Part shown: positions 8,048 through 17,439 of the stretch, one piece after another
Layout of the letters: each line of letters opens with the position of its first letter
Position numbering within the stretch: position 1 is the stretch's first letter
Assembly (NCBI GenBank): GCA_035629025.1
Contig: DASPIU010000020.1
Coordinates: 62,001-126,000 of the forward strand
Length of the DNA: 64,000 nucleotides
Direction: 5' to 3'
DNA from: Stenotrophomonas_A sp035629025
Lineage (GTDB): Bacteria; Pseudomonadota; Gammaproteobacteria; Xanthomonadales; Xanthomonadaceae
The notes under the pieces: generated by a model
What the model saw: the letters and a program-made list of their open reading frames with translations, nothing else
Databases searched by the model: none
Told to the model about the DNA's origin: nothing
Position numbers and translations under genes: made by a program

Positions 8048-9253
8048 GTGAGCGAGGCCGTCCGCAATCCGTTGCCCGGTGATCTTCCCGTCATCGACGC
8101 GAAGATCGCCAAGCAGAACCTGCTCGACCTCGATCGCGAGGGCCTGGAGCGCTTCTTCGCCGATACCCTCGGCGAAGCGCGCTACCGTGCCCACCAGGTG
8201 ATGAAGTGGATCCACCACCGCTACGTCACCGACTTCGACCAGATGACCGACCTCGGCAAGGCGCTGCGGGCCAAGCTGCATCAGCATGCCGAGGTCGTCG
8301 TCCCCAACGTGGTCTTCGACAAGCCTTCGGCCGACGGCACGCACAAGTGGCTGCTGGCGATGGGCGTGGATGGCAAGAACGCCATCGAGACCGTGTACAT
8401 CCCCGACAAGACCCGCGGCACGCTGTGCGTGTCCTCGCAGGTCGGCTGCGCGCTGAACTGCACGTTCTGCTCGACCGCCACCCAGGGCTTCAACCGCAAC
8501 CTGTCCACCGCCGAGATCATCGGCCAGGTGTGGGTGGCCGCGCGTCATCTTGGCAATGTGCCGCACCAGCAGCGCCGCCTCACCAACGTGGTGATGATGG
8601 GCATGGGCGAGCCGCTGATGAATTTCGACGCCGTGGTGCGCGCGATGAGCGTGATGCGCGATGACCTCGGCTACGGCCTGGCCAACAAGCGCGTGACCCT
8701 TTCGACCTCCGGCCTGGTGCCGATGATCGACCGCCTCTCCACCGAGAGCGACGTGTCGCTGGCGGTGTCGCTGCACGCGCCCAACGACGAGCTGCGCGAG
8801 CAGCTGGTGCCGCTGAACAGGAAGTACCCGATCGCCGAGCTGATGGCCTCCTGCGCCCGCTACCTGCGCGCGAACAAGAAGCGCGACTCGGTAACCTTTG
8901 AATACACCCTGATGAAGGGCATCAACGACCAGCCCGAGCATGCCCGGCAGCTGGCCAAGCTGATGCGCCAGTTCGACAACGCCGTGCAGGCCAAGGATTC
9001 GGGCAAGGTCAACCTGATCCCGTTCAATCCATTCCCCGGCACGCGCTACGAGCGCTCGGACGAAACCCAGATCCGCGCCTTTCAGAAGATCCTGCTCGAC
9101 GCGCAGGTGCTGACCATGGTCCGGCGCACGCGCGGCGACGACATCGATGCGGCCTGCGGGCAGCTCAAGGGGCAGGTGATGGATCGCACCCGCCGTCAAG
9201 CCGAATTCCGGCGGCAGATGGAAGCGCTCGATGGCCATGACGCGGCTGCATGA
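8048..9253 (+). CDS. rlmN: Dual-specificity 23S rRNA/tRNA adenine-C2 methyltransferase RlmN
   Basis: RlmN is a radical-SAM enzyme that methylates A2503 of 23S rRNA and A37 of some tRNAs. The Fe-S cluster motif is C134-ALN-C138-TF-C141. Downstream are the MGMGEPLMN and LAVSLHAPND motifs, and a C-terminal cysteine in ACGQLKGQ. I start it at the GTG at 8048, ten bases after the ndk stop, giving 401 aa; an open frame extends upstream but would overlap ndk. It overlaps pilW by 23 bases. Confidence 0.95.
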   Translation: MSEAVRNPLPGDLPVIDAKIAKQNLLDLDREGLERFFADTLGEARYRAHQVMKWIHHRYVTDFDQMTDLGKALRAKLHQHAEVVVPNVVFDKPSADGTHKWLLAMGVDGKNAIETVYIPDKTRGTLCVSSQVGCALNCTFCSTATQGFNRNLSTAEIIGQVWVAARHLGNVPHQQRRLTNVVMMGMGEPLMNFDAVVRAMSVMRDDLGYGLANKRVTLSTSGLVPMIDRLSTESDVSLAVSLHAPNDELREQLVPLNRKYPIAELMASCARYLRANKKRDSVTFEYTLMKGINDQPEHARQLAKLMRQFDNAVQAKDSGKVNLIPFNPFPGTRYERSDETQIRAFQKILLDAQVLTMVRRTRGDDIDAACGQLKGQVMDRTRRQAEFRRQMEALDGHDAAA

Positions 9254-10049
9254 GCTGGCGACACTGCTGCTGATTGCAGTCGCGCTGTCCACAGCGGGCT
9301 GCAAGTCCGGCCCGCGCGCGACCAGGGTGGGCAAGGTCACCGATGTGGCCCCACGCTACGACATCCACGACGACCCGGCGACCAAGCAACGCCTGGCGCG
9401 GCAGGAGAAACTCGGCCTGGCCATCAATCGCCTGCAAGGCGGTGACGTTGCCGCCGCTGACCGCCTGGTGCGCGAAGTGCTGCGCCAGGACCCGGCACTG
9501 GTCGATGCCTATACCGTGCAGGCGCTGGTGCTGGCCCATCAGGGCAATCCGCAGGCGGCCGGCGAGGCCTATCGCAAGGCGGCCGAACTGGCGCCGGACC
9601 AGGGCGAGACCCTCAACAACTACGGTGCCTGGCTGTGCGGCAATGGCTACCCGGCCGAAGCCCTGGTGTGGTTCGACCGCGCCCTGGCCGCGCCCAATTA
9701 CCGCACCCCGGCGGCCGCGCTGGCCAACGCCGGCGGCTGCGCGCTGCAATCCGGCCAGCCCGAGCGCGCGGCCACGGATCTGCGCAAGGCGCTGCAGCTG
9801 GACCCGGCCAATGCCTATGCGCTCGAATCGATGGCCCGCTACGAATACGCGCAGCGCCACTACTTCGAGGCGCGGGCTTTCAGCGAACGGCTGCTGGCGG
9901 CTGCACCGGCCACGGCTTCCGTGCTACAACTTGCTATTCAGATTGAACAAGGGCTAGGCGACATGGCAGCCGCCAGCCGATATCAGCAGCGGTTGGTCAA
10001 GGAGTTCCCACAGACCACGACCGCCAACCCGGGGGCCAAAGCATTGTGA
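9231..10049 (+). CDS. pilW: Type IV pilus biogenesis/stability lipoprotein PilW (PilF)
   Basis: PilW/PilF is the outer-membrane lipoprotein that lets the PilQ secretin assemble. The protein has a signal peptide with lipobox TAGC (C24 if the first ATG is used) and then several TPR repeats, including LAHQGNPQAAGEAYRKAAEL and LNNYGAWLCGNGYPAEAL. Length is 272 aa. It overlaps rlmN upstream and its stop overlaps the rodZ start (GTGA). A second ATG lies two codons downstream. Confidence 0.92.
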   Translation: MAMTRLHELATLLLIAVALSTAGCKSGPRATRVGKVTDVAPRYDIHDDPATKQRLARQEKLGLAINRLQGGDVAAADRLVREVLRQDPALVDAYTVQALVLAHQGNPQAAGEAYRKAAELAPDQGETLNNYGAWLCGNGYPAEALVWFDRALAAPNYRTPAAALANAGGCALQSGQPERAATDLRKALQLDPANAYALESMARYEYAQRHYFEARAFSERLLAAAPATASVLQLAIQIEQGLGDMAAASRYQQRLVKEFPQTTTANPGAKAL

Positions 10050-10921
10050 TCAGTGAGTCCAATCCGACCCTTTTCGAGCAGCAGAAGGGATGCGGACAGT
10101 TCCTGCGTGACGCGCGCCAGGCCGCCGGCCTGACCGTTGACGAAGTGGCCACCCGGCTGCGCATGCCGGTACAGGTGGTGCGCTCGCTGGAGCAGGAGGA
10201 TTGGCAGCGTCTGGGCGCCCCGGTATTCGTACGCGGGCAGCTGCGCAGCTACGCGCGCCTGTTGAACGTGGACCTGGAACCGCTGCTGCAGCAGGCGCGG
10301 CTGGAAAACATCGAGCCGGTCAAGCTGGTCAGCCATGCGCATACACCGCGCGGCCGCCGCCTGCTGGAAAGCGCCGCGCGCCGTGCGGTCTACGTGGTGA
10401 TCACCGGCGTGCTGGTGGTCCCGGTGTGGTATGCCACCCGTGGCCATTTTGAAGAGCGCGCACCGAGCACCGCGTCGCTGGACGTGGTGCCAGGCGCCAG
10501 CCCGAACGCCAGCCCCGCCGCCAACACGCCCGCCGCGCCGGCCAGTGCCGGCGATACCACCGCAGCTGTCGATCGTCCCGCAGCGCCGGCCGCTCCCTAT
10601 ATCGCCTCGCTCACGCCGATGCCGCGCAGTGCCACGCCGGCGCCGGCCGTGTCCAATGCGGCACTGTCGCTGCGCTTCAATGGCGACAGCTGGATCCAGG
10701 TGCTGGCGCCGGACGGCAGCACCGTGGAAAAGGCGCTGGTGCGTTCGGGCGAACAGCGCAGCTATGAAGCGGGCCGCGTTGCCCGCGTCGTGCTTGGCAA
10801 TGCCTCGGCGGTAGAGGTTCAGCAAGGCGGCAGTATCGTCGATGTGAAGCCTTTCCAGCGCGCTAACGTGGCGCGTTTTGCGGTATCCTCCGACGGCTCC
10901 GTGGTGCCCGCCGCCGAGTAA
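10046..10921 (+). CDS. rodZ: Cell-shape protein RodZ (HTH and DUF4115)
   Basis: RodZ links MreB filaments to the wall-synthesis machinery in the inner membrane. The 291-aa protein shows a cytoplasmic helix-turn-helix of the RodZ type (GQFLRDARQAAGLTVDEVA, about residues 17-80), one membrane helix (114-130), a Pro/Ala-rich periplasmic linker (about 140-205) and the C-terminal DUF4115 beta-domain beginning LSLRFNGDSWIQV. It starts with GTG overlapping the pilW stop by four bases. Confidence 0.9.
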   Translation: MISESNPTLFEQQKGCGQFLRDARQAAGLTVDEVATRLRMPVQVVRSLEQEDWQRLGAPVFVRGQLRSYARLLNVDLEPLLQQARLENIEPVKLVSHAHTPRGRRLLESAARRAVYVVITGVLVVPVWYATRGHFEERAPSTASLDVVPGASPNASPAANTPAAPASAGDTTAAVDRPAAPAAPYIASLTPMPRSATPAPAVSNAALSLRFNGDSWIQVLAPDGSTVEKALVRSGEQRSYEAGRVARVVLGNASAVEVQQGGSIVDVKPFQRANVARFAVSSDGSVVPAAE

Positions 10922-11000
10922 GGCAGGCATGGCAGGCACCGCGGTTTTTCGTTTCCCCTTTTGATGCTCCGTATCCGGCAAGGACGGGGTGAGAGTACGC

Positions 11001-11642
11001 ATGGCGATCGACGATCTGCTTGACGAACACGAACAAGGCGAACGCGTCCGCTCGTGGTTGAGGAAGAACGGCGCCGGCCTGATCGGCGGTGTTGTCGTGG
11101 GGCTGGGCCTGATCATGGGCTGGCAGTGGTGGCAGAAGCAGCAGGTGACCCACGCGGCTGAAGCGGGCCGCCGCTATGACGCCGTGGTCAAGGGCGTGGA
11201 AGCCGGCAAGCTGGATGAAGCCTCCAAGGCGATGCAGGAACTGAGTGCCAGCAAGTCCGCCGGCATCTACGTGGACCTGGCGGCGCTGGACCTGGCCAAG
11301 GCGCAGGTCGAGGCCGGCAAGAACGAAGAAGCGATCAAGACCCTGCGCGGCATCAAGGCCGAAGGCCCGCTCAAGCAGGTCGTCGAACAGCGCCTGGCCC
11401 GTCTGCTGATCGAAACCCAACAGCCCGCCGAGGCCGCCAAGCTGCTGGCCAGCCGCGACGACGGCATCAGCCTGGAAATCCGCGGCGACGCCGCGCAGGC
11501 GCAGGGCAATCGCCACGAAGCGCGCGACCTGTATGCGAAGGCGCTGGCGCAGGTGGCGGTCGGTGCGCCGCAGCGCGCCCTGCTGGAAGTCAAGCTCACC
11601 GATGCGGGCGGCACGGTGCCCGAACCCGCGGAGCAGATCTGA
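11001..11642 (+). CDS. yfgM: YfgM-like tetratricopeptide protein (UPF0070)
   Basis: YfgM is an inner-membrane protein with a periplasmic TPR domain that works with PpiD near the Sec translocon and helps secreted proteins fold. The N-terminal MAIDDLLDEHEQ is characteristic, followed by a charged helix, one membrane segment (about 24-43) and TPR-like helices. I prefer the ATG at 11001 (213 aa) over the GTG at 10989 because family members start MAIDD or similar. The stop overlaps the bamB start by one base (TGATG). Confidence 0.9.
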   Translation: MAIDDLLDEHEQGERVRSWLRKNGAGLIGGVVVGLGLIMGWQWWQKQQVTHAAEAGRRYDAVVKGVEAGKLDEASKAMQELSASKSAGIYVDLAALDLAKAQVEAGKNEEAIKTLRGIKAEGPLKQVVEQRLARLLIETQQPAEAAKLLASRDDGISLEIRGDAAQAQGNRHEARDLYAKALAQVAVGAPQRALLEVKLTDAGGTVPEPAEQI

Positions 11643-12847
11643 TGAAACACGTGAAGTTGAAGCAACTGGCGGCCATCGTGCTGCTCGGCGCCGCGCTCAG
11701 CGGCTGCAGCACGGTCAAGGGCTGGTTCACCAGCAAGGACGCGGCGGCGAAGAAGGCACTGGAGCCGGCCGAACTGGTCGACTTCCAGCCCACCGTGCAG
11801 GTGCAGAAGCTGTGGTCCACCGGCGTGGGCAAGGGCGAAGGCCGCATCGGTGTGCGCCAGCGCCCGGCCGTGGTCGACGGCAAGGTGTTCGCCGCGGCGG
11901 TGGAGGGCGGCGTGGTCGCGCTCGACCTGCAGACCGGCAAGCAGATCTGGGAATACAAGCCCGAGAAGGTCAAGAAGAAGCCCAAGCTGCGCCTGTCCGG
12001 CGGCCCGGGCGTGGGCGAGGGCCTGGTGGTGATCGGCACGCTCGACGGCCAGGTCATCGCGCTCGACGCCGCCACCGGCACCGAGAAGTGGCGCGGCCGC
12101 GTGCCGAACGAAGTCATCAGCGCGCCGGCCATCGCCCAGAATGTGGTGTTCGTGCGCAGCAATGACGGCCGCATCACCGCCTTCGACGCCAGCAACGGCG
12201 AGCGCCGCTGGTTCCATGACCAGGAAGCGCCCTCGCTGACCGTGCGCGGCAATGCCGCGGTGGTTGCCGGGCCGGGCGTGGTGTTCGTCGGCAATGACGA
12301 CGGCACCGTGACCGCGCTGGCAATGCAGGACGGCCGCCCGCTGTGGACGCAGACCGTCGGCGCGCCGGAAGGCCGCTCGGAGCTGCAGCGCATGGCCGAC
12401 GTCGATGGCACCCCGGTGCTGGAGGACCGCACGCTGTTCGTCACCAGCTTCAAGAACGAGACCCTGGCCATCGACGGCCCGACCGGTCGCCCGCTGTGGT
12501 CGCGTGACCATGGTGGCGCGGGCACGGTGGGCGTGTCGCCGAACCTGGCTGTGGTCAGCGACAACGCCGGCACTGTCTGGGGCCTGGACAAGAGCAGCGG
12601 CACGGCGATGTGGTCGCAGGCCGCGCTGGCACGGCGCTCGCTCACCGGCCCGGCGATCCAGGGCGACTACGCGGTGGTCGGCGACTACAAGGGCTATCTG
12701 CACTGGCTGCGGCTGGACAACGGGGAGCTGGCGGCGCGCGAACGCGCCGGCCGCGATGCCCTGCTGGCCCAGCCCGTGGTGGCCGATGGCATACTCATCG
12801 TGGAAAACACTGACGGCGATTTGATCGCCTTCCGTTTGGCCCAATAA
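11642..12847 (+). CDS. bamB: Outer-membrane assembly lipoprotein BamB
   Basis: BamB is the beta-propeller lipoprotein of the BAM complex that inserts outer-membrane proteins. The 401-aa product has a lipoprotein signal with C22 in ALSGCST and eight PQQ-like blades, with recurring elements such as VVALDLQTGKQIWEYK, VIALDAATGTEKWRGR and ITAFDASNGERRWFHD. It is coupled to yfgM and followed 16 bp later by der, the usual neighbour order. Confidence 0.96.
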   Translation: MKHVKLKQLAAIVLLGAALSGCSTVKGWFTSKDAAAKKALEPAELVDFQPTVQVQKLWSTGVGKGEGRIGVRQRPAVVDGKVFAAAVEGGVVALDLQTGKQIWEYKPEKVKKKPKLRLSGGPGVGEGLVVIGTLDGQVIALDAATGTEKWRGRVPNEVISAPAIAQNVVFVRSNDGRITAFDASNGERRWFHDQEAPSLTVRGNAAVVAGPGVVFVGNDDGTVTALAMQDGRPLWTQTVGAPEGRSELQRMADVDGTPVLEDRTLFVTSFKNETLAIDGPTGRPLWSRDHGGAGTVGVSPNLAVVSDNAGTVWGLDKSSGTAMWSQAALARRSLTGPAIQGDYAVVGDYKGYLHWLRLDNGELAARERAGRDALLAQPVVADGILIVENTDGDLIAFRLAQ

Positions 12848-12863
12848 CACAGGAAACAACGCG

Positions 12864-14261
12864 ATGCTCCCCTTGGTCGCCCTGGTAGGACGGCCGAACG
12901 TTGGCAAGTCCACCCTGTTCAACGCGCTCACGCGCAGTCGCGACGCGCTGGTCCACGACCAGCCCGGCGTCACCCGTGACCGTCACTACGGTGTATGCCG
13001 GCTGGAAGGGGAAGCTCCCTTCATCGTGGTCGATACCGGCGGCATCGCCGGGGAAGAGGAAGGCCTGGCCGGCGCCACCGCGCGCCAGGCACGCGCCGCC
13101 GCCGGCGAAGCCGACCTGGTGTTGTTCGTGGTCGATGGCCGCGAGGGCGCATCGGCGCTGGACGACGAAATCCTGGCCTGGCTGCGCAAGCTGTCGCGGC
13201 CGACCCTGCTGGTCATCAACAAGATCGACGGCGTCAATGAGGACGCGGTGCTGGCGGACTTTGCCCGCTACGGCATTGCCGATGTCCAGACCGTTTCGGC
13301 CGCGCACCGGCAGGGCATAGACGACCTGCTCGACAAGGTGCGTGAGCGCCTGCCGGAAGAGGGCGCTGGCGAACTGCTGGACCAGGACCCGGCGCGCATG
13401 CGCATCGCCTTCGTCGGCCGCCCCAACGTCGGCAAGTCCACCCTGGTCAACCGGCTGCTGGGCGAAGAGCGGATGATCGCTTCCGAGGTGCCGGGCACCA
13501 CGCGCGATTCGATTGCCGTGGACCTGCAGCGCGACGGCCGCCAGTACCGCCTGATCGATACCGCCGGCCTGCGCCGCAAGGCCCGGGTCGAGGAAGCGGT
13601 GGAGAAGTTCAGCGCCTTCAAGACCCTGCAGGCCATCGAGCAGTGCCAGGTCGCCGTGCTGCTGCTGGACGCGACCGAAGGCGTGACCGATCAGGATGCC
13701 ACCGTGCTCGGCGCCATCCTCGAAGCCGGCAAGGCGCTGGTGGTGGCGATCAACAAGTGGGATGGCCTGAGCGACTACCAGCGCGAACAGACCGAAGACC
13801 TGCTGTCGCGCAAGCTCAGCTTCGTCAACTGGGCCGAAGCGGTGCGCATCTCGGCCAAGCATGGCTCGGGCCTGCGCGAGCTGTTCCGCGCGATCCATCG
13901 CGCGCACGCCTCGGCCACGCACGAGTTCAGCACCGCCGAAGTCAACAAGGCGCTGGAAATCGCCTACGAGACCAATCCGCCGCCGAGCATCCGCGGCCAC
14001 GTCTCCAAGCTGCGCTACGTGCATCCGGGTGGCGCCAATCCGCCGACCTTCATCGTTCACGGCACCCGCCTGAAGGTGCTGCCGGAGTCGTACAAGCGCT
14101 ATCTGGAGAACTTCTTCCGCAAGCGCTTCAAGCTGGTCGGCACGCCGGTGCGCTTCATCTTCCGCGAAGGCGCCAACCCGTACGAAGGCAAGAAGAACGA
14201 GCTGACCGACCGGCAGATCGCGCGCAAGCGACGCCTGCTGCGGCACGTCAAGGGCAAGTAG
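12864..14261 (+). CDS. der: Ribosome-associated GTPase Der (EngA)
   Basis: Der is an essential double GTPase that helps assemble the 50S ribosomal subunit. Both G-domains are intact: GRPNVGKST appears near the N-terminus and again near residue 180, each followed by DTGG or DTAGL and NKID or NKWD. A C-terminal KH-like domain (LRYVHPGGANPPTFIVHG) follows. Length 465 aa is normal. It ends the ndk-to-der block. Confidence 0.98.
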   Translation: MLPLVALVGRPNVGKSTLFNALTRSRDALVHDQPGVTRDRHYGVCRLEGEAPFIVVDTGGIAGEEEGLAGATARQARAAAGEADLVLFVVDGREGASALDDEILAWLRKLSRPTLLVINKIDGVNEDAVLADFARYGIADVQTVSAAHRQGIDDLLDKVRERLPEEGAGELLDQDPARMRIAFVGRPNVGKSTLVNRLLGEERMIASEVPGTTRDSIAVDLQRDGRQYRLIDTAGLRRKARVEEAVEKFSAFKTLQAIEQCQVAVLLLDATEGVTDQDATVLGAILEAGKALVVAINKWDGLSDYQREQTEDLLSRKLSFVNWAEAVRISAKHGSGLRELFRAIHRAHASATHEFSTAEVNKALEIAYETNPPPSIRGHVSKLRYVHPGGANPPTFIVHGTRLKVLPESYKRYLENFFRKRFKLVGTPVRFIFREGANPYEGKKNELTDRQIARKRRLLRHVKGK

Positions 14262-14283
14262 GCCGCAACGCGGGGCAGCGGCG

Positions 14284-15489
14284 ATGAGCGAATATCCCAG
14301 CCGCATCGGCGTCGAGCAGGCGCTCGCGATCCTGCGCGAACTCGCCGCGGCGCGGCGCATGCCGCTCGAAATGCTGGCGACCGCACGCGCCGATGGCCGC
14401 GTGCTGGCCGCCGATGTCGCCGCCCTGGTCGACTTGCCGGGCTTCGACAACAGCGCGATGGACGGCTTTGCCTTGCGTCATGCCGATGCCGGCGGCGGCC
14501 GCCTGCGTCTGGCCGGCGAGCAGTTTGCCGGCCAATCAGGCGCGAGCCTTGGCCTGGGCGAATGCGTGCGCATCACCACCGGCGCACCATTGCCGAGGGG
14601 CGCTGACACCATCCTGATCCGCGAGAACGCGCGCGAAGCCGACGGCTGGGTCACGTTCGACGCCGCGCCGGCTCTGGGCAACCGTGTGCGCCGTGCCGGC
14701 GAAGACGTGCGCGCCGGTGATGTGGTGCTGCGTGCCGGCTGCGTACTGACCGCGGCGCGCATCGGCCTGGCCGCGGCGGTGGGCCAGGCGCAGTTGCCGG
14801 TGCATGCGCGGCCGACCGTGGCGGTGTTCGCCACCGGCGATGAAATCGTCGAACCGGGCCTGCCTTTGGCGCCGGGGCAGATCTACAACGCCAATCGCGA
14901 CTTGCTGATGGCGCGCTTGCGCGAGCTCGGCTTCACCCCGGTGGCCTGGCCGACCCTGCCGGATGACCCGGCGCGGATCGAGACCATGCTCGGTGATGCC
15001 GCCGCTGCGTTCGACGTGATCCTGACCTGTGGCGGCGTGTCGGCGGGCGACAAGGACTACCTGCCAGGGCTGCTCGCGCGCTTGGGTCGCATCCACTTCT
15101 GGAAGGTACGCATGCGCCCGGGCATGCCGCTGCTGTGTGGCGAGCTGGACCGCGCCGTGGTGTTGGGCCTGCCCGGCAACCCGGTGTCGGTGCTGGCGAC
15201 CTTTACCGCCTTCGCGCAGCCGCTGCTGGACGCCTTGCAGGGCCGCGAAGAACCGCCAGCCCGCCTGTTCGCCGCGCTCGACGCGCCCTGGGACAAGCGC
15301 CACGAACGCCTGGAACTGCTGCGCGGCCGCCTGCATTGCGACGAGCGCGGCCAACTTCACGTGACCCCGCATCCGGCCGACGCCTCGCACCGCCTGCGCG
15401 GCGCGGCCGACAGCGACGTGCTGCTGGTGCTGGCCGAAGGCGCGCGCTCGTATGCAGTGGGCGAGGTGGTCGAAGTCCTGCGCTACTGA
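14284..15489 (+). CDS. moeA: Molybdopterin molybdenumtransferase MoeA
   Basis: MoeA inserts molybdate into adenylated molybdopterin, the last step of molybdenum-cofactor synthesis. The 401-aa protein carries the MoeA N-terminal domain (DLPGFDNSAMDGFA), the ITTGAPLPRGADT motif, the MoCF-binding domain (VAVFATGDEIVEPG, LTCGGVSAGDKDYL) and the C-terminal beta-barrel with GLPGNPVSVL. It lies 22 bp after der and before a MoeB-type gene, making a small cofactor cluster. Other moa genes are not in the window. Confidence 0.96.
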   Translation: MSEYPSRIGVEQALAILRELAAARRMPLEMLATARADGRVLAADVAALVDLPGFDNSAMDGFALRHADAGGGRLRLAGEQFAGQSGASLGLGECVRITTGAPLPRGADTILIRENAREADGWVTFDAAPALGNRVRRAGEDVRAGDVVLRAGCVLTAARIGLAAAVGQAQLPVHARPTVAVFATGDEIVEPGLPLAPGQIYNANRDLLMARLRELGFTPVAWPTLPDDPARIETMLGDAAAAFDVILTCGGVSAGDKDYLPGLLARLGRIHFWKVRMRPGMPLLCGELDRAVVLGLPGNPVSVLATFTAFAQPLLDALQGREEPPARLFAALDAPWDKRHERLELLRGRLHCDERGQLHVTPHPADASHRLRGAADSDVLLVLAEGARSYAVGEVVEVLRY

Positions 15490-15573
15490 GTCACGCCGCG
15501 ACATGCCATGCGCGCGACGCAGCGGTGCGGCAGGCGTGGTCGCGCCAGCAGCGTTTGCGCGGATAATGCCGAC

Positions 15574-16713
15574 ATGAGCATCGAACAGATCGATCCGGCA
15601 CAGGCGCGCCGCCGCTCCGCGCAGGGCATGGCCCTGATCGATATCCGCGACGCACACGAGCGCGTGGATGGTCAGGCCGAGGGCGCCATCGCCGTATCGC
15701 GCGCCGAGCTGGAAGCCGCGCCGGCCGCGCACCTCGGCGAACCGACGCAGGGGGCCATGTTGATCTGCCAGTCCGGCAAGCGCTCGCTGGCCGCGGCCGA
15801 AGCACTGCATGCGCTCGGCTGGACCCAGGTGGTGTCCGTGGCCGGCGGCACCACGCGCTGGCGTGCCGAAGGCCTGCCGTTGGTGCGCCCGCAGTTGCCG
15901 GCTGACGAACAGGATTTCCTCGAGCGCTATTCGCGCCACCTGCGCCTGCCGCAGGTCGGCGTGGAAGGGCAGCGCCAGCTGCAGGCCGCGCGCGTGCTGG
16001 TGGTTGGTGCCGGCGGGCTCGGTTCGCCGGCAGCGTATTACCTCGCGGCCGCCGGAATCGGCACGCTGCGGCTGATCGACGACGACGTGGTTGACCGCAG
16101 CAACCTGCAGCGGCAGATCCTGCATGCCGACGCGCGCGTGGGCATGCGCAAGGTCGAGTCGGCGGCGATCGCGTTGCAGGCGCTCAATCCCACCGTGCAG
16201 GTGGAGGCGATTGCCGAGCGGCTGCGTGCGGACAATGTCGAGCGCGTGCTGCAGGACATCGATGTGGTGCTCGATGGCTCGGACAACTTCCCGCTGCGCT
16301 ACCTGCTCAACGACGCCTGCGTGAAGCTGGGCAAGCCGCTGGTGTACGGCGCGGTGCAGCAGTTCGAGGGGCAGGTGAGCGTGTTCGATGCCGGCCGCCG
16401 GCGCGGGCAGGCGCCGTGCTATCGCTGCCTGTTCCCCGAACCGCCGGCACCGGAGTTCGCGCCCAACTGCGCCGAGGCCGGGGTTTTCGGCGTGCTGCCC
16501 GGCATCGTCGGCCTGCTGCAGGCCACCGAAGTGCTCAAGCTGCTGCTCGACCTGGGTGAGCCGTTGCGCGGCCGCCTGCTGGGGTTCGATGCGCTGGCGA
16601 TGCGCTTTCGCGAACTGCGCCTGCCGCCCGACCCGGATTGCCCGGTATGTGCGGCCGGCCGCGAATTTCCCGGTTATATCGATTACGCCGCGTTCTGCCG
16701 CAGCGCCGATTGA
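15574..16713 (+). CDS. moeB: Rhodanese-MoeB fusion (molybdopterin-synthase adenylyltransferase)
   Basis: The 379-aa protein joins an N-terminal rhodanese domain (about residues 1-105, with candidate persulfide cysteine C65 in LICQSGKRS) to a ThiF/MoeB adenylation domain with VVGAGGLGS (143-151), LDGSDNFPLRYL, and two CxxC pairs (CYRC, CPVC) for zinc. It should activate the C-terminal glycine of MoaD or ThiS and may supply the sulfur. Eukaryotic MOCS3 has the opposite domain order. The ATG at 15574 is preferred; the open frame extends 22 codons upstream. moeA next door points to molybdenum cofactor, but a thiamine role cannot be excluded. Confidence 0.88.
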   Translation: MSIEQIDPAQARRRSAQGMALIDIRDAHERVDGQAEGAIAVSRAELEAAPAAHLGEPTQGAMLICQSGKRSLAAAEALHALGWTQVVSVAGGTTRWRAEGLPLVRPQLPADEQDFLERYSRHLRLPQVGVEGQRQLQAARVLVVGAGGLGSPAAYYLAAAGIGTLRLIDDDVVDRSNLQRQILHADARVGMRKVESAAIALQALNPTVQVEAIAERLRADNVERVLQDIDVVLDGSDNFPLRYLLNDACVKLGKPLVYGAVQQFEGQVSVFDAGRRRGQAPCYRCLFPEPPAPEFAPNCAEAGVFGVLPGIVGLLQATEVLKLLLDLGEPLRGRLLGFDALAMRFRELRLPPDPDCPVCAAGREFPGYIDYAAFCRSAD

Positions 16714-16800
16714 GGACGGCAGGCGTGCGCAACGCCTTGTGAAAGTTTCGCGAATCCGCTCTTCACCGGTTCGCCATCCCGCCCATCGCAAGCTGCGCGC

Positions 16801-17439
16801 ATGCATTGCGCCCGTCTTTCCCTGCCGGCCTTGTTGCTGTGCCTGCTCGCGGCCACCCCTGATGCCCGCGCGGCGCAGGCGCAGGCCAAGGTGGACCCGA
16901 ATGATCCGGCTGCCGCGCAGGACCGATACGTAGCGCCCAAGGTCCGCCCCGCTTCGCGCGAGGTGCCTGGGCTGCTGCGCGCTCAGCCGGAAGAGCGTGC
17001 CGGGCTCGGCCTGCTCAGTGTGATTGACCAGTACCAGGCGGATCTGTCGCGCGTGGCGCTCGACCGCGGGCTGGACCCGGAAGTGCAGGCCTGGGCGGAG
17101 TCGGCTCTGCGCGACCACGCCGCGCGCAAGGGCCGGCGCGATCCCTGGCTGCCGGATATCGGCCATCCGCGCGCCCAGGCCTGGATACGCCGCGGCCAGC
17201 AGGAGCTGGCGGCATTGCGCGCAGCCGATGCGCGCGCGGTTTCCTCGGCCTATCTGCAGGCGATGACGCAGAGCCTGGCCGAAACGCAGCAATTGCTGGA
17301 AGACGAACTGATCCCCCAAGCCACCACGGCCGACGTGCGCGCGTACCTGAGCAGCCTGCGCGGGCCGCTTGCCGTGGAGCTGTCCACCGCCCGTCGCCTG
17401 CAGATGGCAGGCGAGAGCAAAGCAGGAGACGCACCATGA
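16801..17439 (+). CDS. Secreted hypothetical protein
   Basis: I do not recognise a family. The 212-aa product begins with a clear signal peptide (LSLPALLLCLLAATPDARA, cleavage near residue 24) and is otherwise mostly helical, rich in Ala, Gln and Arg, with no cysteines after the signal and no membrane segments. It should be periplasmic. Its stop overlaps the start of a 59-aa acidic protein gene by four bases, which in turn overlaps the exonuclease III gene, so the three are probably co-translated. No good ribosome-binding site is visible at this ATG. Confidence 0.7.
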   Translation: MHCARLSLPALLLCLLAATPDARAAQAQAKVDPNDPAAAQDRYVAPKVRPASREVPGLLRAQPEERAGLGLLSVIDQYQADLSRVALDRGLDPEVQAWAESALRDHAARKGRRDPWLPDIGHPRAQAWIRRGQQELAALRAADARAVSSAYLQAMTQSLAETQQLLEDELIPQATTADVRAYLSSLRGPLAVELSTARRLQMAGESKAGDAP

